Below are positions 10,900-22,800 of a stretch of 64,000 nt of DNA, in pieces. Both the position numbers and the translations under genes were made by a program. Below the pieces are notes generated by a model that worked only from the letters and a program-made list of their open reading frames with translations, searched no databases and was not told where the DNA came from. Origin of the DNA: Callipepla californica brunnescens (Eukaryota > Chordata > Aves > Galliformes > Odontophoridae); contig JALIRH010000111.1 of assembly GCA_023055505.1 (NCBI GenBank), positions 434,001 to 498,000 of the forward strand. Direction: 5' to 3'. The first letter of the stretch is position 1. Each line of letters starts with the position of its first letter.

Positions 10900-13800
10900 T
10901 TCCTCTGGAGGAGTCCTTGTGGGCTAAGAAGGAATGCTGTGATTGCTGGACTGCTCAGCTACGGGTCTGTCTGAAAGGAACGCGGCCTCAGTGCCGTGCA
11001 GGTGAAAAAGCTGGAGAGCACAAGGACAGATCTCTGGGGTTTGTCTGGCCGCAGAACGGGACAAGCTGCAGGATTTCCCTACTCAGAGGCAAACAAGAGG
11101 AAAGGTGAAACTCACATGACATGTGCAGTGCTGGGCAGAACGTATATGGGAAAAGAAAACCACATTTGTGTAGAGGTACAACAGTGGGGCTTATTCACAG
11201 TGAGTTACTGTCATAGCTGTCTGCCTCGCAGAAATGTGCGGTGAATCTCAACTGTAGTTTCAGGGACAAAAATTACTCAGCCCTTAAATTAAAAAGAAAT
11301 TTTTCCACTACTTATCATGCCAGGTCAGAATGTATACAACTTCCCCAGAACTGCACTGCATCAACGGGCAAGTTTTCCTTTCTGTTAAGGACGCTTCTGG
11401 ATTTTGTTTGCTCGTCACTACCCTCTTCTGGCATTGTGGTGTGCTGCACCTGTTTTGCTCAGCAGTACTTGTCCAAACACTGTCACCTACTAGTAAGCAA
11501 TGACTTGCTTTCTGTATTTTAGTACTGTCTTGAAAGGCAACATAACACCTACGAATGGAAAATAAGTTTGTGTATTCCTTTTCAGATTTCATTATTCAAA
11601 TCAAGATATTAATTACGAATACAGTCCTGTGGTGTTTTTGTTGTTGTTTATTGCTGTTGTTTTCCCTCTGGTATATGCGTTTTGACATTTGCTTTATGGT
11701 GAGACTTTCTTCATATAAAATATCATATGCTAAATGTCATATACTTCAACATGTATTAATTTACTGAAAATTCAGTGAACGAATAGTACGAATGTTAGTA
11801 CAAAATCTTAAAAGAAAGCCAACAAAATGATATCTAAGTCAACTGCACATGTACGTGCACATGTCATTATCGTGAGGCAGTTCAGTAGTCTTCTGTGCAA
11901 CAGAAGACTTCTACTGACAGAATTTAGCTGGGTTGAAAGGAGACATTAATGCTTTTTTCAAATTATCTTGCAATAATCCAGGGAGTGGACACTGATAGTT
12001 TTTTCTAAGCTCCTTTCACAGAGCACAGCTTTTGTTAATCTAGTGTCAACTTGTATACACTCATCTTCAGTTGGATCTTCTGGATACTGAATTACAAAAA
12101 TATTTATATAATTCAAAAGTCCTGTGTTTTTTATGTGAACTGGCACAAAAAGGATTTTTGTTTGGGTTACTGAAGTGACTCAAAGGTGATTTGCACTTTC
12201 TGTGTCTTATATTATGTATCGCTCGTGTCCATATTCCTCTTGGATTGTGGGTACGTGATGCTCAGGAGCACCACCACACCCTGATACTCTTAGTAGCCGT
12301 CAGAAATACACCATGTTGGACTAGCCTTGTATTTTGATGTTTTTCTTCATTTTTTGTTTGGCTGTTTGTTGAGTAGTTAGCTGGTGTGAAAGTACACCAG
12401 TGGAGTATTTGGAAAACTCTAAGAAATACATTCCTTGTATGAAAATGATTTTAGCTGGAATTAAAAAGCAGAATGAAAGAGCTGATCTTATTGCATACTT
12501 GAAAAAAGCAACTTCCTCATGAAGTATTGCTGCAGCATCTGTAAGGACAATTTTTCATGGTTTAAATTTTGATGAGCTGCCATGTCAAGTTTTAGTATGT
12601 TGATACTTATTGTCCCTTAAGGCCTTAAAATCTAATATAAGTATGATTCAAGGTGCTGCATCCAAATAAACAACATCAAAAGGTGAGCATTACTTACATT
12701 GTGTTATGTATTTCATACATCTTTACAGAGTACACTACATGATACAGTATTGTTCCTTTCCCTAAGAAGACCTGAGAGCCCAATTCTGCAACTAGTTATT
12801 CAAAGACCGACTGAAACTGTTGCTATTTGGTTGTGGCTAAGTAAATAGGAAAGTCCCTATATTAGGTTGGAAACTAAATAAAGATTTTCTTTTGGAGAAG
12901 TTTTTTCTGTTTGCTCAGTGTATTGTTACTGTTCATTCATGTACTGAAAGAGCATAATAATCTATCTGTCATCTTTCAGAGTTCTGGATTTTTTCTCCAC
13001 TTGATGCTAATATATTAGGGTGTCCTCTAACATATAGAGTGAGGGATGACAAGCTCTAGCAATTGAGATTAGTAATCATATTTTCACTAATAGTAGATTG
13101 TTGGTGAAGGTGATTGCACTTCTCCTAAAACCTCATGAATTCTTCTTTACCACTGGAGATTTACAATTTAGTTATCTGTTTATAAATGATTAAAATGTAT
13201 TCCACTCAAGCAAGGTTTCCTCATGTCATCACAAAAAGGAGTGTTAGCACAAAACTGATTTGTTGTCATATCTGTTCCCAGGTACTCATCAGTATTGTTC
13301 TGAAGCTTGCGAGACTGGGGTTTCAATTAATTGTCTTTAAGAGCCCTAGAGCGGTGAACTCTATTTATAATGGCAGTAAGTGAAAGTCATTCTATGACAC
13401 GAGTGAATGAGTACCTGCTTTACTTTCCTTGTGTCCTCTAGCTTTAAGACACATTCCACTTTCAAGTTTAATATGTAGGACTTGTTCTATTGACTGTTTA
13501 TAGGCAATTAAAATAAAGCATCTGCCCGAATGACACGAGTTTCCTCAGGTGCTTCCCTCAATTACATTTTGAGAAGTGCTACGCCCCTGCTTTTCTCAAT
13601 CGAGAAACAGAGTGCCTGACAAATGCGCTGACACTTCTTGTCATTCTGTTAAAGCATTGGTATGCCTTGTACCTTAGGAGACCAGGCAACAAAGCTGACA
13701 TGCTGTCAGATTTGGCACTGTGCATCCACACCATCAGTGCACCATATACAAGATGCAGCAGCTCTGTGCTGCCTGTAGCCCACTGCAGCAGACCTGTAGG

Positions 13801-14270
13801 ACTATGACAGTGTGCAACAAAACTGTGACAAAATCCATTTGCCTATTTGTCTCTCATGAGAAGAGCTGTAGCTCATCTATCTCAGGCCCACACATGAAGC
13901 TGGAGCCCAGAGTACGGTGTGCTCAGTGTACCCATGCTGCAAACAGGCATCCTCTGACGTGTGCCAGGATGCAGGCAAACCCAAATTCTCTCCTAATATC
14001 CCCTGAAACACCAGGTCGGATTTCTAAGGTGGGCTTTACTGAAACAATTCACAGAATAGCCTCTATGAAGAGATAAGGGGAAAGCTTTATGCCTAAACTT
14101 ACAGAAAAACTACATTGCTTTATGTGTCTGCACACAGAAGTGCTGCACAGTACCCGTTTTGTATGAAAGAACTGATCTGAGCGCTACTACACAGAGACGG
14201 CAAAAAATGTTTACATACAATTATTTCAGCCGTATGGAGATGCCTAAAGGCTCTCTGTCGAGAGATCGAG
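10900..14270. other. intergenic region between RBM45 and PDE11A
   Basis: About 3.4 kb of mostly AT-rich sequence between two CpG islands. I see no gene, RNA or clear transposon here. There are small inverted repeats, for example a 9-bp stem AGTCTTCTG/CAGAAGACT near 11888-11910. An open frame at 13720-14076 looks like chance. Confidence 0.6.
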
Positions 14271-14730
14271 GTGCGTGCCTGTCGGACGCTCAGCAGCTTA
14301 AGCCGTTCCTTTGTGCGGGCGGCATGTTTGTGCCGGCGCTGCAAAAAGTAAATGCCAGCGGAAAGAGCGGGCGGGAACGGGCGGCTGCGGGCGAGCAGGT
14401 GCACTGCGAGGGCGATGCATACACGGCAGCCGCGGGCGGAGAGGCCGACATCTCGGCGGCGTCCTCCTCCCGTGCTGTGACGCTGCCCGCAGGAGGCTGA
14501 GGGCAGCGATCCCCGCGCTCCCCGGCTCTGACAGCGGTGCTAGCTCGGAGAAACCTCCCCGCGGCACCGTCACCCCGCGGCTCTGCAGCCGGGCTCTCCC
14601 GGGCGCGGCTCCGCTCCCCTTCCCCGCCCCGGCAACCCGCGCCTGCGCGCCCCTCTCCTCCCCATTGAGGAGCGGAGTCACCGGCGGTTTCTCAATGGAG
14701 CGCCGGCCTCCTGCCGCAGCCAGCCCGTGC

Positions 14731-14745
14731 GGGGGGGGGGGGGGG
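14731..14745 (+). repeat. G15 homopolymer in the PDE11A CpG island
   Basis: Fifteen G residues in GC-dense DNA. It is prone to length error and to non-B structure. Confidence 0.9.
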
Positions 14746-15128
14746 AAGAGCCGTGGCGGAGCGGGGCCCGCGGAGGGGCGAGGAGCCCCGGCGGCTCTTG
14801 GATGCAGCGAGGCGGACGGCCAGCTCCTTTGTCTGCCGCTCCCCGAGCGGTCTCCGGGACGCGGTGCTCTCGCCCGACCTCTCGCTACGCGCGGTTGCGG
14901 CGGAGAGCCCCGAGTGTCCCTCGCTCCGTAGGGTGTCCGGGCTGCGCGCCGCGTGGACCGCCGCACGAACGGGGGCTGCGGGAGCCGGGACTCTCCTCCG
15001 ATCGCAGATTTGCCCGTGTTTTCCCAGCCAGCCCAACTCCCATTCATGAATTTCTGAAGCTGCCTTCATTCAGTCTTTACCTAGCGCATGAAAGAGGTTT
15101 TTCACGTGTTAGGCTCCATGACTCCGTC

Positions 15129-15148
15129 TTTTTTTTTTTTTTTTTTTT
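15129..15148 (+). repeat. T20 homopolymer inside the CpG island
   Basis: An AT-only run that interrupts the GC-rich PDE11A upstream region. Confidence 0.9.
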
Positions 15149-16030
15149 CCTCAATCGCTTTTGCGTAGGCATCGATGGAGCGCTGAAACGTGCTCCACGT
15201 GCGCACGGGAATAACCCCTCTCCGCCTGCCTCGGTGGATGCGGCACTGGCAGGGGGCCCGGCCCCAGCGCAGGGCGGCATCAGCGCTGGGAGGGCTGGGC
15301 GGCGGCCCCGTGGTGGTCCCCCGGCTCAGAGCCGGACCAGCCGGGCACGGGCGGGCACCGCACGGGGAGGTGCGGGCACCTCCGCTAGAAGACCCAAGAA
15401 TTCACTCGGTCTTTCTGAACGGGCTCCGTTCGTTCCCTGAAGTGCTCAAGTCTGGCAGATGATGCTGTGACTTAACCCGCTCCGACAGCAACACTCGCGC
15501 TCCCTCTCCCCGCAGCACTAGGTTGCCCCTTCCCCGCACACGCGTGGCAGACAAAAGGACCCCTCCCCGCCCCGAAATCCCCACGAAATCCCCGAGCGCG
15601 GGGCGCATTCCCCTCTCCCCAGGCACTCCCGGTCCCCGCGCTTCCCCCCCACTCCCCGCACCGTCGCAGCCGGGCTCTCCGCCGCTGCCGCCTCCTCCCG
15701 CCGCCCCCCCGCGCGGCTCACGCGTCCTGCCGCCGCCCTCCCCCTCCTCTCCCTCCCCGCCTCCCCCCTCGCTCAGTGGGCCGCCGCCTGGGTTACGCAG
15801 CCGCCGCTGACAGCGCCGGGCGGGAGGGGTTTGCCCGAGCATCTCTAGAGGCGCGGCGGCAGCCCGGGACCGAGGAGAAGAGGGAGGCGGGCAGCAGAAA
15901 GAATACCTGGAATAAGGCGGATAGTAATCATCAAGAGCGGGTGGCGGGAGAAGAAGGGCGCGGTGACAGCGGAGGGGCGAGGAAGGGCGGCCCGGCGCGG
16001 CCGCGGGACAGCGGCGGCTCCCGTCGGGGC

Positions 16031-16039
16031 ATGGCCTGA
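16031..16039 (+). other. two-codon upstream ORF (ATG GCC TGA)
   Basis: A minimal uORF lies 30 nt before the PDE11A start and is in the same frame. Its TGA closes the frame upstream and so supports 16061 as the real start. Very short uORFs of this kind can permit reinitiation. Confidence 0.5.
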
Positions 16040-16060
16040 AACGCCCCCGCTGCCCATACC

Positions 16061-16823
16061 ATGGCGGCCGACGGCGGCCTCGACGTGGCGGCGGTGGAAA
16101 GTTTCCTGGACAGGCACCCGGAGCTGGTGGAGAGGTGGCTGAAGAGGAGAAACTCGCTTCCCAAGGCGCCCGCCGGAGGACCGTCGGAGGAGCGGCGGGC
16201 CGGCGGCGGCTGGGGCAGCGCGGGCGGGCCCGGCGCTGGGGGGCTGCAGCGGAGGGCCTCCCAGAAGGAGCTGCGGAAGAGCTTCGCCCGCTCCAAGGCC
16301 ATCCACGTCAACCTCACCTACGACGAGCACGTGCACGCCCGGGCGCAGGAGCCGCTGAGCAGCGTGCGGCGGCGGGCGCTGCTGCGGAAGGCCAGCTCCT
16401 TGCCCCCCACCACCGCGCACATCCTCAGCGCTCTGCTGGAGTCCCGCGTCAGCCTGCCCCAGTACCCGCCCCCTGCCCTGGACTACAAGCGCTACCTCAA
16501 GGAGCGGAACGAACGGCAGTTCTTCCTGGAGCTGGTCAAGGACATCTCCAACGACCTGGACCTCACCAGCCTCAGCTACAAGATCGTCATCTTCGTCTGC
16601 CTCATGGTGGACGCCGACAGGGGCTCGCTCTTCCTTGTGGAGGGGGCGGCCGCCGGTAAAAAGAGCCTGGTCTCCAAGTTCTTCGACGTGCACGCCGGTA
16701 CCCCCGCTGCTGCCCTGCGGCTCCACCGAGAACAGCAGCGAGGTGCAGGTGCCATGGGGCAAGGGCATCATTGGCTACGTGGCGGAGCACGGAGAGACGG
16801 TCAACATCCCCGACGCCTACCAG
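16061..16823 (+). CDS. PDE11A: PDE11A exon 1 (254 codons after allowing for one extra base)
   Basis: The exon runs in frame from MAADGG to HAGTP (residue 215). It then continues in the next frame from LLPCGSTENSSEVQVPWGKG to NIPDAYQ, ending at the donor CAG|GTAGGA. The frame change falls in CCCCC at 16701-16705. A Gly/Ala-rich segment (residues 38-62) replaces a longer Ser/Gly-rich segment of mammals, so the N-terminus is about 50 residues shorter than in human. A Gly stands at residue 188 (DADRGSLF), where the family usually has Cys. Confidence 0.93.
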
Positions 16824-19800
16824 GTAGGAGCCTGGCGGGACCCAGCGCTCCGCAGCCCCCGGCTCCCTCGGCGCGGGGCTCCGCCGCTCCCCCCCGGCTT
16901 CTTGTGGGTACACCTCGGGTGGCCCTTCTGGGGACGGCAAGGGCGGGCAGCGGGGCTCGGCTGGCGGTGAAGCACTACAGCTGTGCTGCCGGGTTCCTCG
17001 GGAGTGCTGGGTGTCTCCGTGAGTTTCTCGAAAGTGTTCTGGAATTCACTGAGGAAAAGTTTAAAGAGATGCTCGTGACGGTCCCAGTAACCATATCCTT
17101 AAATTTCGGTCTCACGTAGTATTCCCTGCCAGCTCGCTGCTGACATAATTTCTCTGCCTTCAAAGCGTGTATTTCCACCTCTGCTGGTGCCCGCTCTGAC
17201 CTGCATGGCATTCGTTAGCAGACCCTTTCCTAGGAGTGTTATATCCATCCCTGTTATTCTCTTGCAAGGAGTTTCCCCACGTTTTATAGAAGTTTCAGTT
17301 TTGGTCGTGAAATGAAGTCCTGGTTTCGAGGCAAAAATGCTCGTGCTTCAGCATGGACAGAAGTTCTGAGCGTGTTAATCTGAAGCGGTGCATTCACTTT
17401 GCTAGCTCCGGGTTTACCACCCTCTCCAGCAGTCCTGGGGGTTGATTCTGGTATTTACAAGCATGAGGCACTGTTAGCAATGTCAGAGTCTTTAGAAAAT
17501 TAAGAACAAGAGAACTACACGTTTTCTAAATGAGGATCTCGGAAAGTTTTAGGAAGATGAGAGATGTACATCCTTAAGAATTCTGTTAATAAACATTGTT
17601 GATGTATAATTTTTCTCTAGAATAATAACAAAATAAAACAAATGAAAAACAGCATTATAAATAAATAAAATGCTTGGTGCTTTGTAACAAACTACCCAAG
17701 GAAAAATACTTAGAAAAATAATACTGGGGGTTTTGGTTTGAAATACCAAAGAGCCAGGCTAAATGTATTTGGGGCTGAATATTTATATTTTTGTCTACCA
17801 GTGAAAACTGAGCTCCTCAAAGGTACACATTAAGAGAGGTTTGCAGCCCACGGAGTTCTAAGGATAAAGAATAGAGCTTGGTAAAAGGACTGTAATATTC
17901 AGCCTAAAATAAGTGTTTCTTGGATAACCTTTGTAAAAGTCTAAGCTTGCTTTCGTCCTTCCTTCTTTCCTTTGTACCTATTATCCACTTTCTCTCACAA
18001 TCTGATGATGATGATTATGATTTGATAACTTTCCTTTCTAAAACTGTTCTAGTCCCAAAATGTATGCTGTTTGGGGTCAATAGTCTCAAGTGAATGAAAA
18101 TATTGAGAATATCTTAGTTTGTCTGGAAAAGAGATTGATCCCTTCTTTTAGCTCCAGATAGCTTCGGACACCTCTTCTGTTGCAAGTGAAAATGACACAG
18201 GAAGGGCAGGTGTTTTCCTGACCATAAGGGACTTCATTATTTCTTCTTAAGTGTTTGTTCACTTTGTATTTACTTCCCTGTGGAAAAAAAAAACAAACCA
18301 GCTACTTTCAACAGTTTATTGTACTTTAAAAGAGAAAGCTCTGAGCCAAGTTTATCATGTAATTATATCAACTGCAACTTCACTGTTTTCTGAGGAGTTA
18401 TTTCTGATTAATTGTAGCACAACAGAAACTTTAGACACAGTAGCTTTAATGAAAGTTTTGCTTGATAATAAAAGAGGGATCTGCTTTCTGTTATGTTTCC
18501 AGCTTAATGCAGTTCACTCTTTTACCTGGAAGGTGTATACCCATTGTGTGACATTAAAAGGAGACCTTCCTAATTTAATAGGATGAAGAGCCCTAAGGAG
18601 GTCTAGATACATGTGTACAAAGAAGTGACAGCTGTTCCATGTGAGGTCACTGTGGTGCTTACAATATCAGTCTTTAAAAATTAACAAATGCAGTAATACG
18701 GTTTTTGTCAGCATTACCACTGATGATGGAAGCGTTTAATCAACCATCAGGTTAAAAAAAAATAGCACCACCAGGAAACTTTGTCAGGATGACAGATGAA
18801 GTTGGAGAAAAAGAGGTGAGAGAGCAGCACCATTTTGCCCATTGAAGCGAACGTTTACAGTGATGCTACTCATTTGGTAAGAAAAGGCCTTGACAATTTG
18901 GTCAGACCAAAATCTCTTAGTTTATGTAAAGGCTTTTTGCATCTTTTTAAATTAGCAAACTTGTTTATAAAGAGGTAAACATACTTCCACATCATTAGTT
19001 ATCTCATTTGCAACACTGGGAAATTTATTTTATTATCATGCGACCACCTTTATTTTTTCAGAGCCTGATCAAATACAAACTGTAATGACTGTAATAAGCA
19101 ACAGATGTGGATCTCACTGTAATGTGATTTATGAACTTGATATGAAGTAAGTGACTGAACAAACACTTCAGAGGTTCACCACATTAGATAATTTGACAAA
19201 TAGTTAATTTATTGAAAGATTTAGGTGAATGCTATTTAACTGAGTCAAGAGGTGCAGAATTCATTCATGACATTAAAAGTTTTATTATCTACATTGTTAT
19301 GTGGTTGTCAAGTGGACAATCCATTGTCAAGTGGAGTTTTATAACTGTATAAAAATTTGTAAAATATGTAATTTAATTTGTAAGAGTCCTACAGAATTTT
19401 TCAGGAGTGGAGATCCTCTGCATTTTGGAGTCAGTTTTGAACTCTTTATCCTGAAAGTAATCCTTTTGTTTTATAAGTTTGACTCCTAGTAAGTTTAGGT
19501 TTTAAAATATGGCCTTGGATCGTTTTCCTGTCTTCATTCTGTGAAGTCTTATTGATTTTTTTTATTATGCAAATAATCCAGTAAGTCTTGAGCAGGTGTG
19601 TTTGAAGAATCAGCTCATCAGCAATCAGCAGGACTGAAGGACTTAAGTGCCCTTTCAGGCTCCCTTAAACAAAGCATAGATGTAGATTTTGCAGTCAGGT
19701 ATGAAACATTAAATACACTGTAAGTAGGAAGAGGTGCTATTAAATATTTATCCAGAGATCTTATGAGTTGTTTGAAAAATTCACTTTTTTCTCTCTATTT

Positions 19801-22800
19801 AAAGCTATGGATTTTTAATGTAATCCCTTCTTCTTACAGATCTTCTATGACATCCAACTAAGATTCCTGATCATTTATATTTTGCTCTATCTTTTAGAGC
19901 AGCATTTAAATAACAAAATTTTAATCATAAGAGGTGTTTAGTTACTGTTATAGTTGCTATAAGATGCACAAAAGTTTGGATTTAATTTAATAGCATCCCA
20001 CATCCTTCTGACTGCTGAGAAAATCTTGCTCTTCAGAATAGCAAGCATACATTAGAAAGTATTGAAAAATTTGTTTGTCCATTCAACAGCATCATCTGAA
20101 AAAAAGTTTTCTGTATGTCTAATGTTAAATCTGGAATTTAAAAAATAGCCATAGTTATAAAATGGCTCTCCAGATTGATGCTTTAATAAAGTAAGGAGAA
20201 AAGAGAAAAGAAATATGAAAAGGACTTATGGTAAGAGCTCTTGGAAACTGGAGAAAGGGCAGTAAGAGATTATCAGAAATTATTTTTTGGGACAGCTCAA
20301 GTCTTTAAAAAGTATATTAACCTACCTTACTGGAATTAAAATCAAACAAAATGAATGACCTTGATACCTCTTTGCTCTGGACTTTATTGTGTCTAATAAT
20401 GGACATAATGGAATAATACTCCTGTAGACACAATGAGAGACAGGTTCCCTTTCCAGAGAAGGGGTTGTTGGTTTAGGCAGTAATGAACAGATGGAAACAG
20501 TGTTTTATTACATGGGATACTGGCTTGTTACCATCAGTATTAACAGTGTGTCTGTTTTCATTTTAAAGAGCAGTTAGAGCATTAAAACCACAGGTCCTAT
20601 GAGGTCTGGTCCTGTGGATAGAAAGCACTTAAGAGCTGCCTTTTTCATCTGTTCCAGGGCTACTGGCACTAGCAGCTCCTGTGTGCATCTCTGTGCTGGG
20701 TGTCAGCATGGACACAGGTTGCTCCTCTTGATAGCATGAAACATGTCAAGCAGAATAAGTGATAATTTAACAAAAAAAGAAAAAAGTTCCATGTAATACA
20801 GAAAAAAAAAATGAGTTAGAACAACTTTTGCTATGCATTAAACATGACTAGGAAGTACCATGGGGAAACATGAGATAATTGCAACAGTAAAGAACTAAAT
20901 TGCTCTAATGTGCTCTCCAGGAAAGAGCATGCCAGACTGTCATACAACATTTCAACACAATTAAAGTTGTGAGTCCCTGGAAAGTGACCTCACACACCGT
21001 GGAAGAGAGCTGCAGATGTAGGGAGGCATAGTTAGGGCCCACATGGGATGCTCATGCCCCTGGGCCTCCTGAGGTTGCTGCCTCTATGAGCCTACTTCTC
21101 TGGGAGCAGTTTCTGAATTAAGTGTGGAGCATCTTGAGGCCTTCCTAGGCTGCGCATCACACGATATTTCTGATGGAAGGCTGCAGGTACACCATGAGAG
21201 AACAAGCCAGGCTACCTCATGGGCCAGGCCACAATGGCCTGTCTGCCACATCAGGACCAGCTGCTCTCAACTCAGGCCATCACCTCATGACTGCCCAGCA
21301 CGTGGGCATGCCTGATTTGTTGGATGGAGAAGGGTGTCAAGGTGGGTCCTGTTCACAGGAAGGCTGAGTCTGAAGTCTGTCCCTGTTCAAAAGTGTAGAG
21401 TTTGGGGATAATTTGCTGTTACTGGGTAATTATCAGCAATGGGGTGTGGCATTTATAGTCAGTGCTGAAGTAGGTTGTGTTGCTGATCTGATGTGCAAGC
21501 CTAGTGTGGAAGAGTTAAGGCAGATTGGTAGGTTGGGATCTTTTTCTGTATGAAAAAAATGTTTGGTCTATTTTCTTAGTTACCTTGATAGAGCAGGTAC
21601 TCAGCATCCCAACTGCCGGCTCCAAAAAAAGCTTTGGTGGTCAAGACTGGCTTGTCACTTTTCCTTCCCACTGCAGACTCCTGGGCTAATTTTCCTGTTC
21701 CCTGGTAAGGTCCTCTTTTATCAAACTGTCAGACTTCACTGGTTTATCCGTTAGATAGCCTGTCTATCTGAAGAAACTATTTCAGCTTTTTTTTTTTTTT
21801 TTTTTTTTAAACGATGGTCCCTGGTGGAACTTAATCATTTTGTGGGAGGGAAAGTAGACCTCTCCTTGGCCTGTAACCCCTCAGGCTGCACTGAGTAGAG
21901 AAGGCTCTGAGTTCTGTGGTGCTGTCTTCATAGTGAAGAAGTACAATGGCGTGCTTTGAGGACCCAAAGCATTTTGATGAGGTTTATTTTTGTACTTTGT
22001 GCGTGTGGAAAATGAAATTAGGAAGGTTATAGGGTGGGGAAAAAGAGGGATACCTGCTTGTACCTCTTAACTTGTCTGAGTCTGTGGTGATTTAAAGGAG
22101 CAGAGGTGCTTGCATCTTGCTTTACTTCTGTGCCAGGTAGCTTGCATGGGAACCTAGTATAGGCTTTATTACATTGGTATTGGTCTAGTTTCTCTTTTTT
22201 TTTTTTTAGAAATATATTCTGGAAACCAATAGTAAAAAAGCATTTGTGGTTAACTGAGTACAGATCTTCCAAGTGGTGAAGTAGTGGTACTGATAAGATA
22301 CAGAAAGGATGGCAACCCGGATAATTCCATCTGTTGCTACTTGCACCCTGTTCTGCAATTATATCCTTTCTGTCTAGTTGAAGTTTACAGTCTCAAGTAC
22401 AGGAAGGTTCGGGATTCATTCAGTGGCAGGTTTGTTTGTTTTCTGTTTGTGTGTTAGTTTTCTGTTTTACTGGAGATAAGTTAATGTTTGTTGGGGTGTA
22501 GAAGTGTAAGCATTGTGCGAATCCCTACTCTTGAGAGGGCTGCCATTTTAGTTTCTGAGCCACAAATTAACCCGCTTCTACTTGTATGCCCCAGCTGTGT
22601 GCGATATCTCTGCTGGTGGGCTCTGCCTGACTGGAAAAATCCAGGCTTATGAAAAGGTAAGGAGTATTCATCCTGCAGTCCCTGGTAAAACTGATGGCAC
22701 AGGTGAGGCTGTGTTTGCTGTCATGTAATTTAGAGCTGCTGTTCTTTATTTAGTGTGAGGGTTTAGGATTCTCTTGTATAGATATTGGAATCCAAAGTTT

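Larger units (their letters stand above)
10200..10900. promoter_or_regulatory. CpG-island promoter of RBM45
   Basis: A GC- and CpG-dense block spans RBM45 exon 1 and its 5' flank. There is no TATA box. Visible elements are a GC box (CCCGCCCC near 10714), CCAAT at 10738-10742 on the plus strand and an inverted CCAAT at 10776-10780. A TISU/YY1 motif lies at 10647-10658. Transcription start is probably around 10600-10750. It may fire in both directions. Confidence 0.75.
14280..16960. promoter_or_regulatory. CpG island with PDE11A promoter and 5' UTR
   Basis: A roughly 2.7-kb block of extreme GC and CpG density starts abruptly near 14280. It covers the PDE11A upstream region, exon 1 and the first bases of intron 1. 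It contains a G15 run (14731-14745) and a T20 run (15129-15148). Many long open frames on both strands here are a by-product of few stop codons in GC-rich DNA. No TATA box is evident. Confidence 0.75.

Noticed and set aside
13720..14076. Cys-rich 118-codon open frame between the two genes
   Set aside because: Irregular Cys spacing, no signal peptide and no family recognised; it is likely chance.
14298..15842. Several overlapping open frames of 90-250 codons on both strands upstream of PDE11A
   Set aside because: They have low-complexity Arg/Pro/Ala/Gly composition, overlap in all frames and lie in a CpG island; this is the pattern expected by chance at high GC.
15845..16771. 308-codon open frame on the minus strand opposite PDE11A exon 1
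   Set aside because: It is the complement of a well-supported coding exon in GC-rich DNA where stops are rare, and the predicted product shows no recognisable domain.
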